In this document: one piece after another, positions 38,254 to 49,989 of the stretch
How the letters are laid out: every line of letters begins with the position of its first letter
How positions within the stretch are numbered: position 1 is the stretch's first letter
Assembly (NCBI GenBank): GCA_037389465.1
Contig: JAZARR010000032.1
Location: 3,892,501 to 3,956,500, forward strand
Length of the DNA stretch: 64,000 bases
Reading direction: 5' to 3'
Source of the DNA: Baylisascaris procyonis
Taxonomy: Eukaryota > Nematoda > Chromadorea > Rhabditida > Ascarididae
Translations under genes and position numbers: made by a program
The notes under the pieces: model-generated
The model's database searches: none
What the model saw: only the letters and a program-made list of their open reading frames with translations
Told to the model about the DNA's origin: nothing

Positions 38254-40273
38254 TTAGCTGGGAGCCTCCACATTGATAACAGAGCACTCTTGAACGTTAT
38301 AGAAGCTCAACGGTTTTACCAGCTCCATCTTCTCACCTAAACGATTACTATTGAAATAGATGAAAACAGTAAGAGAAAAACACTGCAAAGAAACATGATG
38401 GTTACACGTTTCAATTATTGTTGAAATTAACTGTTGTTGCAATTTTTTATGCAATTTTGCAATTTGTTGCAATATGCAATGCAATTGCAATGAAACTACG
38501 GTTCAATGAACTCATTGGCAGTTTTCAAATAAACAAAACACATTAAAAGGCAACAAATTCTTTAGGATGGAGTTCGATTATTCGAATTGACGATGATCCA
38601 ACGATTACTGTAATATAAAAACACAATCCTATCTATCGTCTATCGCAACATATCTAAGACCATCAACATGGATTCACTTAAAAGTTATTATCACCCTTTC
38701 ATCTCGAAGTTTATTATTTTTGCATTCAAAAATGAAATTGCTAGCCGATCAAATAGGCTAACGAAAAGCCGTAAGAAACGCAATCAGCTAAATTTTATCG
38801 CAATAAAGAGTGTATTTATTTATGAAAAATACGGCCATTGAATAGAAATAGAAAGAGAATGGAAGGATAAGGAACAAATAATAGAAAAATTTCCTAAACT
38901 AATTATAAAAGGAAAAAGAAAGAAAATTGAGTGGAAAATGACAAGTCCTCTATGGACGTATAGAAGGATTCTTAGCGTCTCTCCATCCCACATTAAAATG
39001 CATCTAATAAATGAGGAAAGTTAAATTCCTGTTCGAAATTCCTTATCATTCAACTATTTATTTCCATTTCCATATTTTATTTTTCGCAGTTCATAAATTC
39101 AATTTCCAGTTTTTGCTTCGTTAGTTGAAATTTTTATGATTTATGAAATTTCCATCATTAACCTTTGAAAATGAGCTTCGCCTTATCAGCATCGGATGCT
39201 TTAAAGCCCTCTTCACGCAGAACTTCCTTCAATAATTGCAATACAGTATCGCTCGATTCGACATCGATTGATAGTGCTCTGCCTCTTTCATTCTGAAAGC
39301 ATTTGAATGGTGAATATTTCTATCATTGTTCAATTTCGATTTTCACCGAATATTTACCACTCGTTCCTTCTCTTTTGTACCCAAGAATTTACAAGATTTT
39401 TCAAGTTACGTTTCACTTAAATAATTCATTACCTGTTTACTCATTCCTGCGATATTTCATTATGTATCATCTATTACGCAAATATAAACAAACACCTAGT
39501 TGAATATTCATTCCTTCCTTGCATAACAAACACTTCCACAATAACAACTCAGCAAATATCTAGTTCGAGCGAATAAAATTGCAAAATTTGAAGTATTTTT
39601 TGCAGCGATGAATTAATTTGCAACACATTAAGGAAAGAATCTCATTTATATCAATTCTAAAGATGAAATTTTTTTTTAATATAAAAAACGGCATCACCTC
39701 ATCTAAAAATATTCAACAAAAACTTTAGCATTGGTTTCATCTATATGCTTTATCCTATCTAATCAATCTTTCATATCAAAAAATTTCATTCGATAAACGT
39801 GGGATATTTTTAATCGTTGATAAGAAAGGGAAGAAATAAGAATGGCAATATATAACATCGACGATAAAATGCAATAAAATAGGATCGCATGCAACCTAAA
39901 TTGAGCACCTTCGTTTATCTATTATTTATTTTTTATACACTCCACCATTTATTTATTCAATTATTTATTGTTTGTTTATTTATTTAATCACTTTTTCATT
40001 TACTTATTTATTTATTTATCTACATTATTTATGTTGCTTGCCTACTTAGTCACTTATTTATCCACCCACTTATTTATGTATTTATTTATTTATTTATTCA
40101 TTTGTTTGTTTATTTATTTATTTATTCATTTATTTACTTATCTATTTGTTTACTTATTTATTTATTTATTTATTTATGTTATTTAGTTAATAATTCATTC
40201 ATTCGCTTATTAATTTTAACGTTTCAAGTGGGAAAATACATAAATATATGCTTACCTTAACGAAGAGCAGCAT
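38254..40273 (-). CDS. free-standing 76-residue ubiquitin-like protein, no C-terminal GG
   Basis: Three minus-strand exons join in phase: 40273-40256 (ATG plus five codons, GTAAGC donor, phase 0), 39292-39163 (TTTCAG acceptor, phase 1 donor GTTAAT) and 38336-38254 (TTTAG acceptor, stop TAA). The product is exactly ubiquitin-sized and follows its strand-helix order: MLLFVK (strand 1), ALSIDVESSDTV (strand 2 and helix cap), QLLKEVLREEG (helix), AKLIFKGEKM (strand 3, where ubiquitin has RLIFAGKQL), then PLSFYNVQECSVINV (where ubiquitin has TLSDYNIQKESTLHL). It ends VEAPS instead of the LRLRGG tail, so it cannot be conjugated through a C-terminal Gly-Gly. It probably acts as a binding module. The helix to strand-3 loop is three residues longer than in ubiquitin. 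Intron one holds a TTTA repeat. Not recognised as a named family. Confidence 0.8.
39913..40212. repeat. degenerate (TTTA)n minisatellite
   Basis: About 300 bp of TTTA units with TTTG, TTCA and TTTC variants, inside the first intron of the ubiquitin-like gene. A plus frame through it encodes repeated YLFI and is an artefact. Confidence 0.9.
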
Positions 40274-40460
40274 ATTTTTAAATGCAAATAAATATAAATG
40301 AAATCAGCACAAGTTGAACGAAGCGAGAGGATTGCACAAGTGAAACGCCTTTCACTAAAACGGCGATCTTTAGTGAATGCAGAAATAGCACGCCGTTAGT
40401 AAGTCAATATCGCAACGACCGGAACGCAAAGCACGTGACTACGTTTGGAATGATGGCGAT
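40274..40460 (-). promoter_or_regulatory. probable promoter/5' leader of the ubiquitin-like gene
   Basis: Directly upstream of the ATG (minus strand) the sequence becomes GC-richer than the surrounding repeats. It contains a 7-bp inverted repeat, CACTAAA...TTTAGTG, around GGCGATC, and two copies of ACGGCG. No TATA box or clear trans-splice acceptor was seen. Confidence 0.3.
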
Positions 40461-42567
40461 TCTACTAAATGATCAAAGCTCACCAACACTCAAAAAAAGC
40501 AAAGTGGCATCAAAATAGAGCAACTCATCTATTTCGGTTTCTCATTTATTTATTTGCACCTGAGGTAATATTATAAATAATCCGATAAATAGTGTAATTA
40601 AATCGATAAATTGATAGAAATACAACTGTGAATTAAATTTATTATATGCTTTAGAATTATATAGTCGAATACAAAAAGAAGAAAAGAGAAAGTTGGCAGT
40701 AACGAAATATGACGTGAGAAAAATGAGGGAAAGGGGAAGAGAGTCATTAAATCATGTTCTATTCTTAATCCAATGAGTTGTTTATTCTCAGACCACTCTA
40801 TTATAAACGGGAAAATGATTAATAACGCTCATACGCAAAAATACCTTTGTTGTCTGATGTAAACTTCTAATCAGCACTTACCGGTAACGTTAAATTAAAA
40901 CGATTCCCTCTTTTAATTAATTAGTGTTATTTAATGTTATATATTTGGACTTATTTGGAAATCATTTAAAATAGTTTCTAAGGAAGTTTTCTGTTGTACT
41001 ATAGAATAGAATGATCAAGCAATACTTAATAACGCTATCTGTTCATAAGAAACGAATGTATTATCGAATTATGGAATATATTGTTCACTAGCTAAACAAT
41101 TTCATCGGCCGATGACTGTTTATGAGGCTTCATCATATATGCTAAATTTCATAAAAAGCAGAGCACATTCACTCATGTATGGTGAAATATTATTAAAGCC
41201 CATATCAGCAACTCATTGCCGTTCGCAACCTCCCCCTCCCCCCTCTCTGCCCCCACTCCCTCCTCACAAACTTCACAGCTCTCAGAAATTGACGAGGAGG
41301 TATCAAAGAGCGGGTTACTGCATGATCTACAAATGGTGATGCTCAGTTAAAATTATGTGCAAAATGCGATCAGTAGTGTTGAAAATAGTATCTAATGTGT
41401 ACCGCTGTCATATCAATGGTCATCTGGCTTTTTTCATTAGTGAGCAACGATTATCATTCACGCTTGAGCTTATCACTGCGCCTGCTCATCTATGTAAACC
41501 TAAAAGACACGATGGATGGGAGATGGTTGTATTGTAAAGGATGTTATTTAGAGATAGACAGCGGATGGATTGAGAGGACGAGATGAGAAAGTGATCAAGA
41601 ATGCAATATCACACGACGATCACTATCGCAATTTATATGTAAGCATCGCTTATCTGCGTATATATAATATTAAACATAAAGGTGAGGAAACAAATGCGGA
41701 GATCGTATTGATAGCGATGAGTGAACTCTGCTCATTCACAATAAAAGAAAACATATCAAGTTTCATAAATCGTTGCTCTACGTGAGTGAACAAATATCAA
41801 CAATGAGATATATGCAATCCGGATTTTCAATTTTAATTATCTTTTAAGATTATCATAGTCAGAAAGAAATTTTGAAATTTCAGAAAAATCGGTGAGTTAA
41901 TTCCGATTCGCTTTATGTTGGGAACTTATTTATTTGTACATGTACCTATTATCGATGAGTTTTTCTTTGTATCAGATAGCAATAAATGGTTAATGCCACC
42001 TAACGTTTTGCTAAATTATCTGCAAGCATCAACAATAATAATCGAATATAATCGATAAAATAATTTAAAAATTTGCAGAAAATCTAAAGCAACTATAAGC
42101 ACCACAAAAAACAACTTAAAAATAGCATAAAAATCGCGAAAATCACACATAGGCAATAATGCAAAAAAAAAACTGAAATTGAAAAGAAAATAAAAACAAA
42201 TAACATCAACAATAAAAAAAACAGAGTCAGAAGAATATAAAATCGCATAATACAACATAATATAATTAAACGTGCTGGGTAATTAGGTGAACCTCCACAC
42301 GGCAGTCATATTGCTAAACATGCGATATTGCTTACTGATGAAACGATCAAGTCAACGCTTGATGAAAGAAGTCTTAATAAACAAGCAAAATCGATTGACA
42401 ACTCAATTAATAGTGACTTAACCGGTTAAATATAGCTTCAGTATGCGAATATAAACAGACAACCATTAACGAGCACCTGCAAATATTACATAGGTAGCAT
42501 AAATTTGCTGCCACACCTAACTTTGACATCTCATTTGTATTATATAAGCATCGGCAGTTTTTTGCAG
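40461..42567. other. no firm gene
   Basis: AT-rich, with a C-rich tract at 41227-41267. A plus frame ending at a strong GTGAGT donor (41782) could be an exon but does not join in phase with the candidate at 42568. Confidence 0.3.
41227..41267. repeat. C-rich pyrimidine tract
   Basis: Runs of five to six C separated by T. It is the second such tract in the window (see 31381). Confidence 0.8.
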
Positions 42568-42738
42568 CTAGATGAGAGGAACATTATTGCGGCTATTTGT
42601 GTGATTCGGTCAGGTGACTGTACATCAGCTATGCGTTTATGCTTAAACAAGAGTGCATCTCATCGCACAACTCATCCAACCTCACAGTTTGAAATGCTCT
42701 CAATATCGAATGTGTTGTGTGAATACTCTGCAAAGTGA
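42568..42738 (+). other. candidate terminal exon
   Basis: A strong acceptor (TTTTTTGCAG) is followed in phase 0 by 56 codons to TGA: LDERNIIAAICVIRSGDCTS, then a Ser/His/Thr-rich part and VLCEYSAK at the end. Four Cys and mixed residues look protein-like. No upstream exon or poly(A) signal was found. Confidence 0.3.
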
Positions 42739-43619
42739 AATGGCTATTTGTAAAGAAATATGAATTTCAATTGTCATTTCCTTAAATCGAAATATCGAAT
42801 TATTCAAAAACTATCGGTGGGAATGGAATGAATAATACTTGGATAGGAATTGAAAATGAGTCGAAATTGTATTACCAAACAATTACCGATCTTTTCGGAT
42901 GTGATCTGCTCTAAATTTTGGCAGCAATCAACAAAATAGTAAAAGATATTTCATATTGAGCGTTCTTTTTGTGAGATGTCACTTATTTCTATTACTTATT
43001 ATTTATTTATATTACTTATACTTACTTTTTATATCCCTTTTATTATGCTTTCAAAGAGTTGCACATAACACTTTCACGCAGCATTTTCTCAGCAAACATT
43101 TCAAAGAGGATTTTATGGGCGAATAAGTAATATTTGAAAATGCAATCACCGAATGAATGTTGTTAATAGTGAAGATCAACGAACGAACGTTATCGATGTT
43201 GATGGAACAGTGCAATTGATGATAAGCTTAGGTGATATCAAAGAGGTAATCAGTCGAGTGCGTTCATATACAAACAACGACGTGTTGAGATAAGTGCTGC
43301 ATACAAGATAAAAAAATATATTTACACCTTTCAAAATCAATAAACGCTCAATTAATGCTGATTTGTTGATTGTATATACACATATCGAGTAGCAGGTAGA
43401 TGTGAGATCAAAGAATTCATAGCAAGCTTGCGATGATGATACGCACTTAATGAAAGTGGTGGTGAAAATAATCTGAATTGACTCCTCTTATTTTTACAAA
43501 CCAATTTGCTTACATGCGCAGTTAGTTATTTATTTGCTCGGATTATTCACCAAAATTGTGTATGGCTTGTATTCCGGTGTAACACGTGAATTTTTCGTCC
43601 ATCTGCAACCTCTATTAGT

Positions 43620-43625
43620 TTTATT
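43620..43625 (-). promoter_or_regulatory. poly(A) signal AATAAA
   Basis: Minus-strand AATAAA, 23 bp after the stop of the candidate small peptide gene. Confidence 0.5.
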
Positions 43626-43648
43626 TCTGAGATCGAGTTAAGGAAGCA

Positions 43649-43905
43649 CTATAGAACATTCTTATAGAAACTCTTAGCGATTGACTGCAAATTTCGGTCG
43701 TTGCAAAACTCAAGTAAACATTTAAGCAATTGCACTGGCACATCGTCAAAGCGCTTAAACGTTGAGAATGGATTGCCAAAAAAACTAAAAAACATGTGTA
43801 CACTGAACATTGGAAAGCATCCAGCGACCATTTATAGCACACACATATCCAATGCTGCTTTTTCGGAGAAGAGAACTGCATAAATTACGCGCAAAGAAGA
43901 GACAT
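43649..43905 (-). CDS. possible 56-residue secreted peptide, two exons
   Basis: Exon one 43905-43889 (MSLLC plus a split codon), an 86-bp intron (GTAATT donor, TGTTCAG acceptor), exon two 43802-43649 (stop TAG). The phases agree and AATAAA follows 23 bp on. The N-terminus, MSLLCAVHMFFSFFG, is hydrophobic enough for a signal peptide. The mature part would read NPFSTFKRFDDVPVQ, then LLKCLLEFCNDRNLQSIAKS, with two Cys. Not recognised. Exon one is very short, so the true 5' end may differ; a longer N-terminus from 44 kb is possible. Confidence 0.35.
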
Positions 43906-46446
43906 CGAGGAACGCAAAGTGTGTTATCGAATCGTTCACTCGGTCGACGAGCGCCCTAACGATTGTGCCAGCTGACATGTGCCAGCAGATATAGTGACAG
44001 CCCACGTGCCAAATTTAGATGAACGTCGTTACTGGACGTTGATGCCAGCCGCTCGGCTGGTTTGTCATCTCCGAAATGGCATTCATCTTTCCACGCGAAC
44101 AAAAAACGGCGTTTAATATAAGCACTGACGAACACGCAGATGCACTCTACGAAATCGAGCAAGCAACGCAATATTAAAGTGCATTTAATCTCTGAGCCGT
44201 TCGCTTTGACCGCTAAGGGTTCAAAGATTTCATTTGTTTCACATCTGTTAACCCTTAAAAGGCGAAGACGATTTTAGTAGCGATTAGAGATCATAACCGT
44301 TTTAGCATTTCTTATTAATCTAAAAGATAAATAAGTGAAAATAAGAAATTCAAGACTCATTATTGATACGATCATTGCCAAAATGATGCATACGAAAATT
44401 GGTGCAGTGAAAATATCATCGAATCTATTCATTAAGTATTTTACGTTTATTTCATTTCTATTTTTTGCTTTATTCATCAAAAATTATATGAGTAAATTAG
44501 ATTGAAGTGAAAACCAGTTTTTTTTTTTTTGACGATTTAATAACGGCAGTTCAAAACTTTTCAGCATAAATGAGCAACAAAACTGCCGTAATCAAATCGT
44601 CATCTCATTCCATTTCTATCTTTTCATTGCTTGCGAAAAAATACCCATAGAAATGAATTTCGGAATTTGGCGCCATCAATTGCGCAATCCATTTATGTAA
44701 TTATTGTATTATATGGTATCGCATAACACAAATTTTATCCATTGGATCGTTTCCTTTGTTTCTGAAGAAATAGTTTACGCCATTCTACTGCGGTTTTGAT
44801 GATAAATATTTGAAAGTCAACGTACTATAAATGCCTCTCTATTCTGATACTTCATAATGTGAATGTATCATGTAATTGATTATCGGAATCTTTTTTTTGC
44901 TACTATCAATTTGCAAATCTCTTATTTAACTCAAATATATGTTGTTTGCATTTTTCACTCACCGAATTGAATGCACTTTTGTTTATAAATAATATATTTC
45001 AGTTAGCATCGATTATCTAAACTACTGTGAAAAAAAATTCCTCATATTATATATAAATTTTCGCTCTTCTTTATTTATTTCCGTATTTTTTTTGCAAAAG
45101 TACATTATAGCTATGTTATATCTGTACGTTCATATATACGAATATTCGCCAAACATTTTCAACCAGAAATCTATCAAATTTGAGCCGATGAACTTTGTTT
45201 TGAGTAACCAACAAAACGAAAAGCGACTTCTATTGGCACTTCAATTTTAATGGGTTATCTTCTTTATGAATTAACGACTAGTAGCTAATTTATATGCCTA
45301 TTTTGGTGTACAGCAAGTCGGATTTATTGAAGAAATAAGTCGCGATGATTTGCACTTGACTAATCGAGTGATTAAAAAATTTATGTTAGGCATTCTGCTA
45401 ATGCTTCGAATATTAAAAAAATTAATCAGCCATTCCACTGAAATATCAAAGTGTATCATTTATCTGTTATTTTCATTTCTATGATTTTCCTGCGTTAAAA
45501 TATTTTCAATTCATTTAACATTTCGCAAGGGGGAAAGATGATTGTTCATAATTCGTCCTTTCTAATGCCTAGCAAATTCATTGCAGTTTAAAGTTCCCCT
45601 ATTGGTGCTTTTAATGGCCTTCAACGTTTTGCCCCTCATAGCCATCTTCAAACTTCATCAAATTATGAGAATGTGTAGAGAAATTCTAAAAGACCGGAAA
45701 TTTTTTTGTGCGAGCGAATGACTGTGATCGGCCGGTGCAGTAAAATTTTACGTTTTTCAATCCAATTCTTCAATTTCCATCCATTTATTGCGAATCTTCA
45801 TTTGTGCGCATATGCCTGCATATATGCGTGTGGGTCTGTCTATCTCTCTTTTTCTCCGATAGTTTCCACCAACGAACGACTCCAAACGAAGTTACGAGTA
45901 ATTTACAGTAACTAGTGGTTGCTTTAAATACCGTTTCCATTGGTCCATTAATTTGTGGAAACGATCAGCATTCATTTCAAAGGCCGTTTTTCATTTTACG
46001 TATTACGTATCAAAGAAACGAATTTTCGTTGGTGAACAAATCGATTGCTCGGGATCAGCTGAACTATGAGACCATCGTTGTGTACTTTTTATTTTTCGTT
46101 GCGAGCTTCCAACGAAGATTTCTGACCAAATATGAAGAGCAATACAATTTGATATACGTATCCCGAATTTACCGCTTGCGATGGGGAACGTTATATAAAA
46201 TATGCGAAATTCTTTCGTTTTTTCGATAGATACGAAATCACCCTCACCTTGCTATTTTCCATTGTCAATCATCAGCCAGAGCTTAGGACTAGATTAAGCA
46301 CTAATCCAATCCACCAATGAAACTTTTGAGTACTCACCATCAACCATCCACCTAACGAGTCGACAAATATGCAGCGTTCTTATCGACACGAATAGTTTTA
46401 TTTTACAGGATGCCTTGTAGGAGTTGGAATTTTGCTTTGGCTTTAA
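43906..46446. other. no firm gene
   Basis: A GC-richer patch at about 43,930-44,170 has a protein-like minus frame (CHFGDDKPAERLASTSSNDV) that may be an exon or the leader of the peptide gene. It also holds CCAGCCG CT CGGCTGG, a 7-bp hairpin at 44045-44060. The rest is AT-rich. Confidence 0.3.
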
Positions 46447-46680
46447 TCACCCTAAATTCAAATTTAGAGGTCGAATTTCATGGGCGAAAGATCTCACATG
46501 GCTCCAAACCATCGTCGATGGAATTTGAATGGAATTTAGTGGGAATAAGAAAATGCTTTCGAAAATTCTAAAAATTTTAAATTCATGAGATTTGAACTCT
46601 GCTCGAGACAATGCTGTTCCAGTAAAAGAGCCGAACGCAACCAATGCGCTTAATCTGTCTACATTTCGACGCCTTTCTAA
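46447..46680 (-). other. candidate terminal exon
   Basis: Minus strand: acceptor GAATTTCAG, then 77 codons open in phase 0 to a stop. The first half (RRRNVDRLSALVAFGSFTGT, then ALSRAEFKSHEF) is convincing; the second half is more AT-driven. No partner exon or domain. Confidence 0.3.
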
Positions 46681-47350
46681 CTGAAATTCGCGTTCATTTG
46701 TTGAATGTTTGTAGCTAATGACTTTATAAGCTTGAAGTAATCTATGAAGCTTATGTGCGGATTACACAAGGGTTGTAATTAGTTATATATGATCAGCTGA
46801 CTTCACTGATGTGCTTATAGTCAGTTGAAATATTTCTTTGTCTTTAAGTGCATAGCACCGTTTGTTCTTTATTGCGAGGTAAAGACGCGTTGTTATTGAG
46901 TTATCAGTGCTTCCGAACGGATATCCCATACGTGATCCACTGTGCGCATACATAAATGAAAACGAAAGTTTACCCGCTAGGTACAGTTAAATTAAGGCAC
47001 GTATATGCGAAATTATATCGACCATGAAAAGGATTAGTCTGCATTACCTTATTTTACTGTATCACAAGTCCCGTCGAGTCTTTAGGATATATTCATAAAG
47101 ACTGTTATACCCTGTAAAACATCACCATTCGATTGAAAAGTTTTGGTGCACAATTTTTTAGAGTTATTGTAATGCAGTATGAATTCTTCCCAGCAAAAAT
47201 TTCATTTGCAAACCGATGGTTAGAGAGCGTTTTTTTCTCTACCTTAACCACGTTCAACCGATCGTCCATTGCTATCAGAGCAAGATGGGATCGGCAAGAG
47301 GGGAATTTGACCAGCGCTGTGCTTGTTATGGCGGACGCGTCGTTGGTCTT

Positions 47351-47551
47351 TTAACGCAGATCAATACGCCCGACATTTATAAAGGAACTGGTTGACGATC
47401 CCGGCATAGCAGCATAAACCGCAGAAGCGTCATTCGATGGGACATCGACGCCGCCAACGAGCAATAATTTTTGGATGCCCCGGAACCGGTCGGCCGGGGC
47501 AGCAGCAAAGCTCAACAGTTGCAAGCGTCGTCCAGGCTTCTTCAAGCTAAT
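47351..47551 (-). other. candidate terminal exon in a GC-rich island
   Basis: Minus strand: acceptor TTTAACCGCAG, then 66 codons to TAA with GC-rich third positions. It reads LLSFAAAPADRFRGIQKLLL, VGGVDVPSNDASAVYAAMPG and a Ser-rich end. An ATG frame 61 bp upstream (MNANVLRETSE) could join in phase over a short intron with a weak GTCGAA donor. The central part is faintly ankyrin-like, but this is not enough to name it. An 8-bp GC hairpin (TGCCCCGG/CCGGGGCA) lies at 47476-47501. Confidence 0.3.
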
Positions 47552-48647
47552 CTGCGGTTAAACAGAGGTCATGGGAACAACGTCAGCTCATCGAGAATAA
47601 TTTTAGTTCGACTTCCGAAGTTTCTCGAAGAACGTTCGCATTCATTTTAATATGTGTAGCCTTGCGGACGTCCGAACAGTGCACTCAGAAAGAGTTTAGG
47701 CGAAGTGACTCCTCTGTAGGTAGATTCGCTTGGTACAGTACGTTCTTTCTTTTAGATAATTAGTTTTCCTGTGAAAAAAACGATAGATTCTTCTGATACG
47801 TTAGTGCGATTTCTGATTTTCATCTTTTTTGGGATACCTACTTTTTGTCATTATTATTTGGCTATAAAGTCGCTACTAAAAAGAACTTTTGTTTTGGAAG
47901 ATTGGATGAGGGATATTGGCGTATTTTCCAAAACTGCGGAATGCCACTAGTGTTTTAAAAGATCACAAGGAAGGAAGTTTGGCGTATAAGGTTGTTATCA
48001 TAAAATCTCACCTCATATGAGGCGGCCGCAGTTTTTCATAAGTTCCCTTGGCATTACATTTCTGCGAGCAACAAGGATGTCACTAACCAAATACTGGCGT
48101 GTATCTATTGCTTTTGAATGGGTGATAGCTTCAAAAGCTCAACGTGGATGTCTCAAAGTTATCAACTCCAAATATGAGGCTATCGGAAGGCGGGTCGTAT
48201 AGAGAAAGTTTATGGAAGTGTGGAAAGAAATGTGTAGGGGTAAGAAAAGCGAAAGATAAGAAAGAAAAGGAAACCTGTGGACGTTTTCTCCGTACACCCC
48301 AGGTTTCACAAGTGCATTGTTCATACATTCGATGTGTCAAGTTTCTATGTTTAAGCGAGCATCCAGATACTAAGGTGTATCTGAAAATTGCTTCAACGTT
48401 ATTCATGTATCACTGATAATTCTGGAGGTCAGTTGATTGTGTCGAAAAACATCTAAGGTGTCTGGATTAGTAACTTCATATGCTCAGCTGAATCTCATTT
48501 CCAAAAAGTGGAGGGTGCCCCGATTGCAGTGAATGTAGAACACTGCAAGAAGAGTGGAGAAGGGGGTACTGGAAGGACAGATCGTTTAAGGTCGAAAAGG
48601 CACCTTATTCTTTCTGTGTTAAGGAGGATAGAAAGAAGCGAGCGCAA
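47552..48647. other. no firm gene
   Basis: A plus frame at 48144-48416 (WKCGKKCVGVRKAKDKKEKE) and a 56-codon plus frame at 48492-48662 (GGCPDCSECRTLQEEWRRGY) look partly protein-like. The second runs into the tRNA gene, so at least its end is not coding. Confidence 0.25.
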
Positions 48648-48719
48648 TCCTCGGTAGTATAGTGGTGAGTATCCGCGCCTGTCACGTGCGAGACCCGGGT
48701 TCGATTCCCGGCCGGGGAG
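48648..48719 (+). tRNA. tRNA-Asp (GTC)
   Basis: A 72-nt cloverleaf with no intron. Acceptor TCCTCGG pairs with CCGGGGA (one T-G wobble); the D stem is GTAT/GTAT around AGTGGTGA; the anticodon stem CGCGC/GTGCG has a 7-nt loop CTGTCAC with anticodon GTC at 48681-48683; the T arm is CCGGG TTCGATT CCCGG; the discriminator is G73. The internal B box GGTTCGATTCC is perfect and the A box is present. Compared with the usual eukaryotic tRNA-Asp, the anticodon stem has changes that keep pairing, which argues for a functional gene. RNA polymerase III would transcribe it from its internal promoter. Confidence 0.97.
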
Positions 48720-48725
48720 GCTTCG

Positions 48726-48729
48726 TTTT
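48726..48729 (+). terminator. RNA polymerase III terminator TTTT
   Basis: A four-T run begins seven bases after the mature tRNA 3' end, as expected for Pol III termination. Confidence 0.7.
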
Positions 48730-49699
48730 CCTGCTTGCGGAACAAAATTGTTCATGTGTTTACTCCTTGTGACTATTTCTGCCAATAGTAATTGCATGTG
48801 GGAAGCATAAGGTTCATCCAAAATCACCAAATGAAGTATCATGCAATGAATCATTATTTATTCTTATCATTCAGCTATTGGACGAGCAATGCTATCGATA
48901 GTGTTTCGAATCGCATACGGTATGAATAATGGAGAGGGAATTCTTCATTCAGATTTACTCTCAGTTGAATAATGTAAAAATCGTTCTCATTGGGAAGCTT
49001 TTATTGTGTTAAAAATAAAGAGAAAACATAATCAATATATGAGTTCCAACGACTCAATTGAAATGAAATATGAGATTATGGCGACAATATACTACAACAA
49101 TTAAAATATGTAAGTATATATAAACCTATGGGATAGTGAACAAATAAAAAACATGTGCGAAGCAAATTTTTATTAACGAAGACCGATAATATTAGAGAAA
49201 CTCATGAAACGCAGATGATTTATGAAGACGAAGACATTTTCTCACCTCAACAGTAAACGGCTTTGGTCCATTCCAGGAAGAAAAGAGGTAAAACCGTGGA
49301 GATCTTTATCGGCGGTTTGAAATGAACGAAAGCAACTCATCGAATTTAACAGCCGAGAAAGTATTTACTATTTTGTAGCACAGTACTCTATCAAAAAGCG
49401 TTCGTCGATATTTTACTAATTCCATATAAAACATTTTTAAACGCGATTTTTTTTTTCAGTATCCTCCAAATGATTCATAACTTTCTTTGAAACAATAGGA
49501 ATAAAGTACTTTTGCATTATTTGTACTGTAGAAGTAAATATGGTAACCAATATTCGAGTTGCAATGCTTGAGAACTAAGCGATATTACATTACAAACGAT
49601 TTGCAGTAGAGTTCCGAAAATTAGTGCTGTAAAGATATGAGTTTACTGTTTACAACTACGAAAACTTTTCCACTAATTCTGCGCAGTGTTCATACTACC
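48730..49699. other. no gene recognised
   Basis: AT-rich flank of the tRNA. Nothing supportable was seen. Confidence 0.5.
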
Positions 49700-49797
49700 G
49701 AAGATGTGCACAAATTTTTGCGTTCAGGACTACGAATCAGTTTTATTGGAAGATGTGCACAAATTTTTGCGTTCAGGACTACGAATCAGTTTTATTG
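49700..49797. repeat. perfect 49-bp tandem duplication
   Basis: Two identical, directly adjacent 49-bp copies (49700-49748 and 49749-49797), each beginning GAAGATGTGCAC and ending CAGTTTTATTG. The absence of mismatches means a very recent duplication or an assembly artefact. Confidence 0.97.
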
Positions 49798-49989
49798 AAT
49801 GATAAAAGTTGATTGCCTGAATGTAGAAGGTACTCAAAGTGGAAAGTACTGTACATCACACAAGGTTTTTACCATGAAACACCCAACTGCCATCTTTCCG
49901 ATGAAGCATTTAAAGTTGATAGAACATAGAAATGCCCTCCAAATACTACAATTGTCATAACAAACACAAAGGGCCACAATTCATATGTC

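Noticed and set aside
48495..48854. 119-codon minus-strand frame across the tRNA
   Set aside because: It reads straight through the reverse complement of the tRNA-Asp gene.
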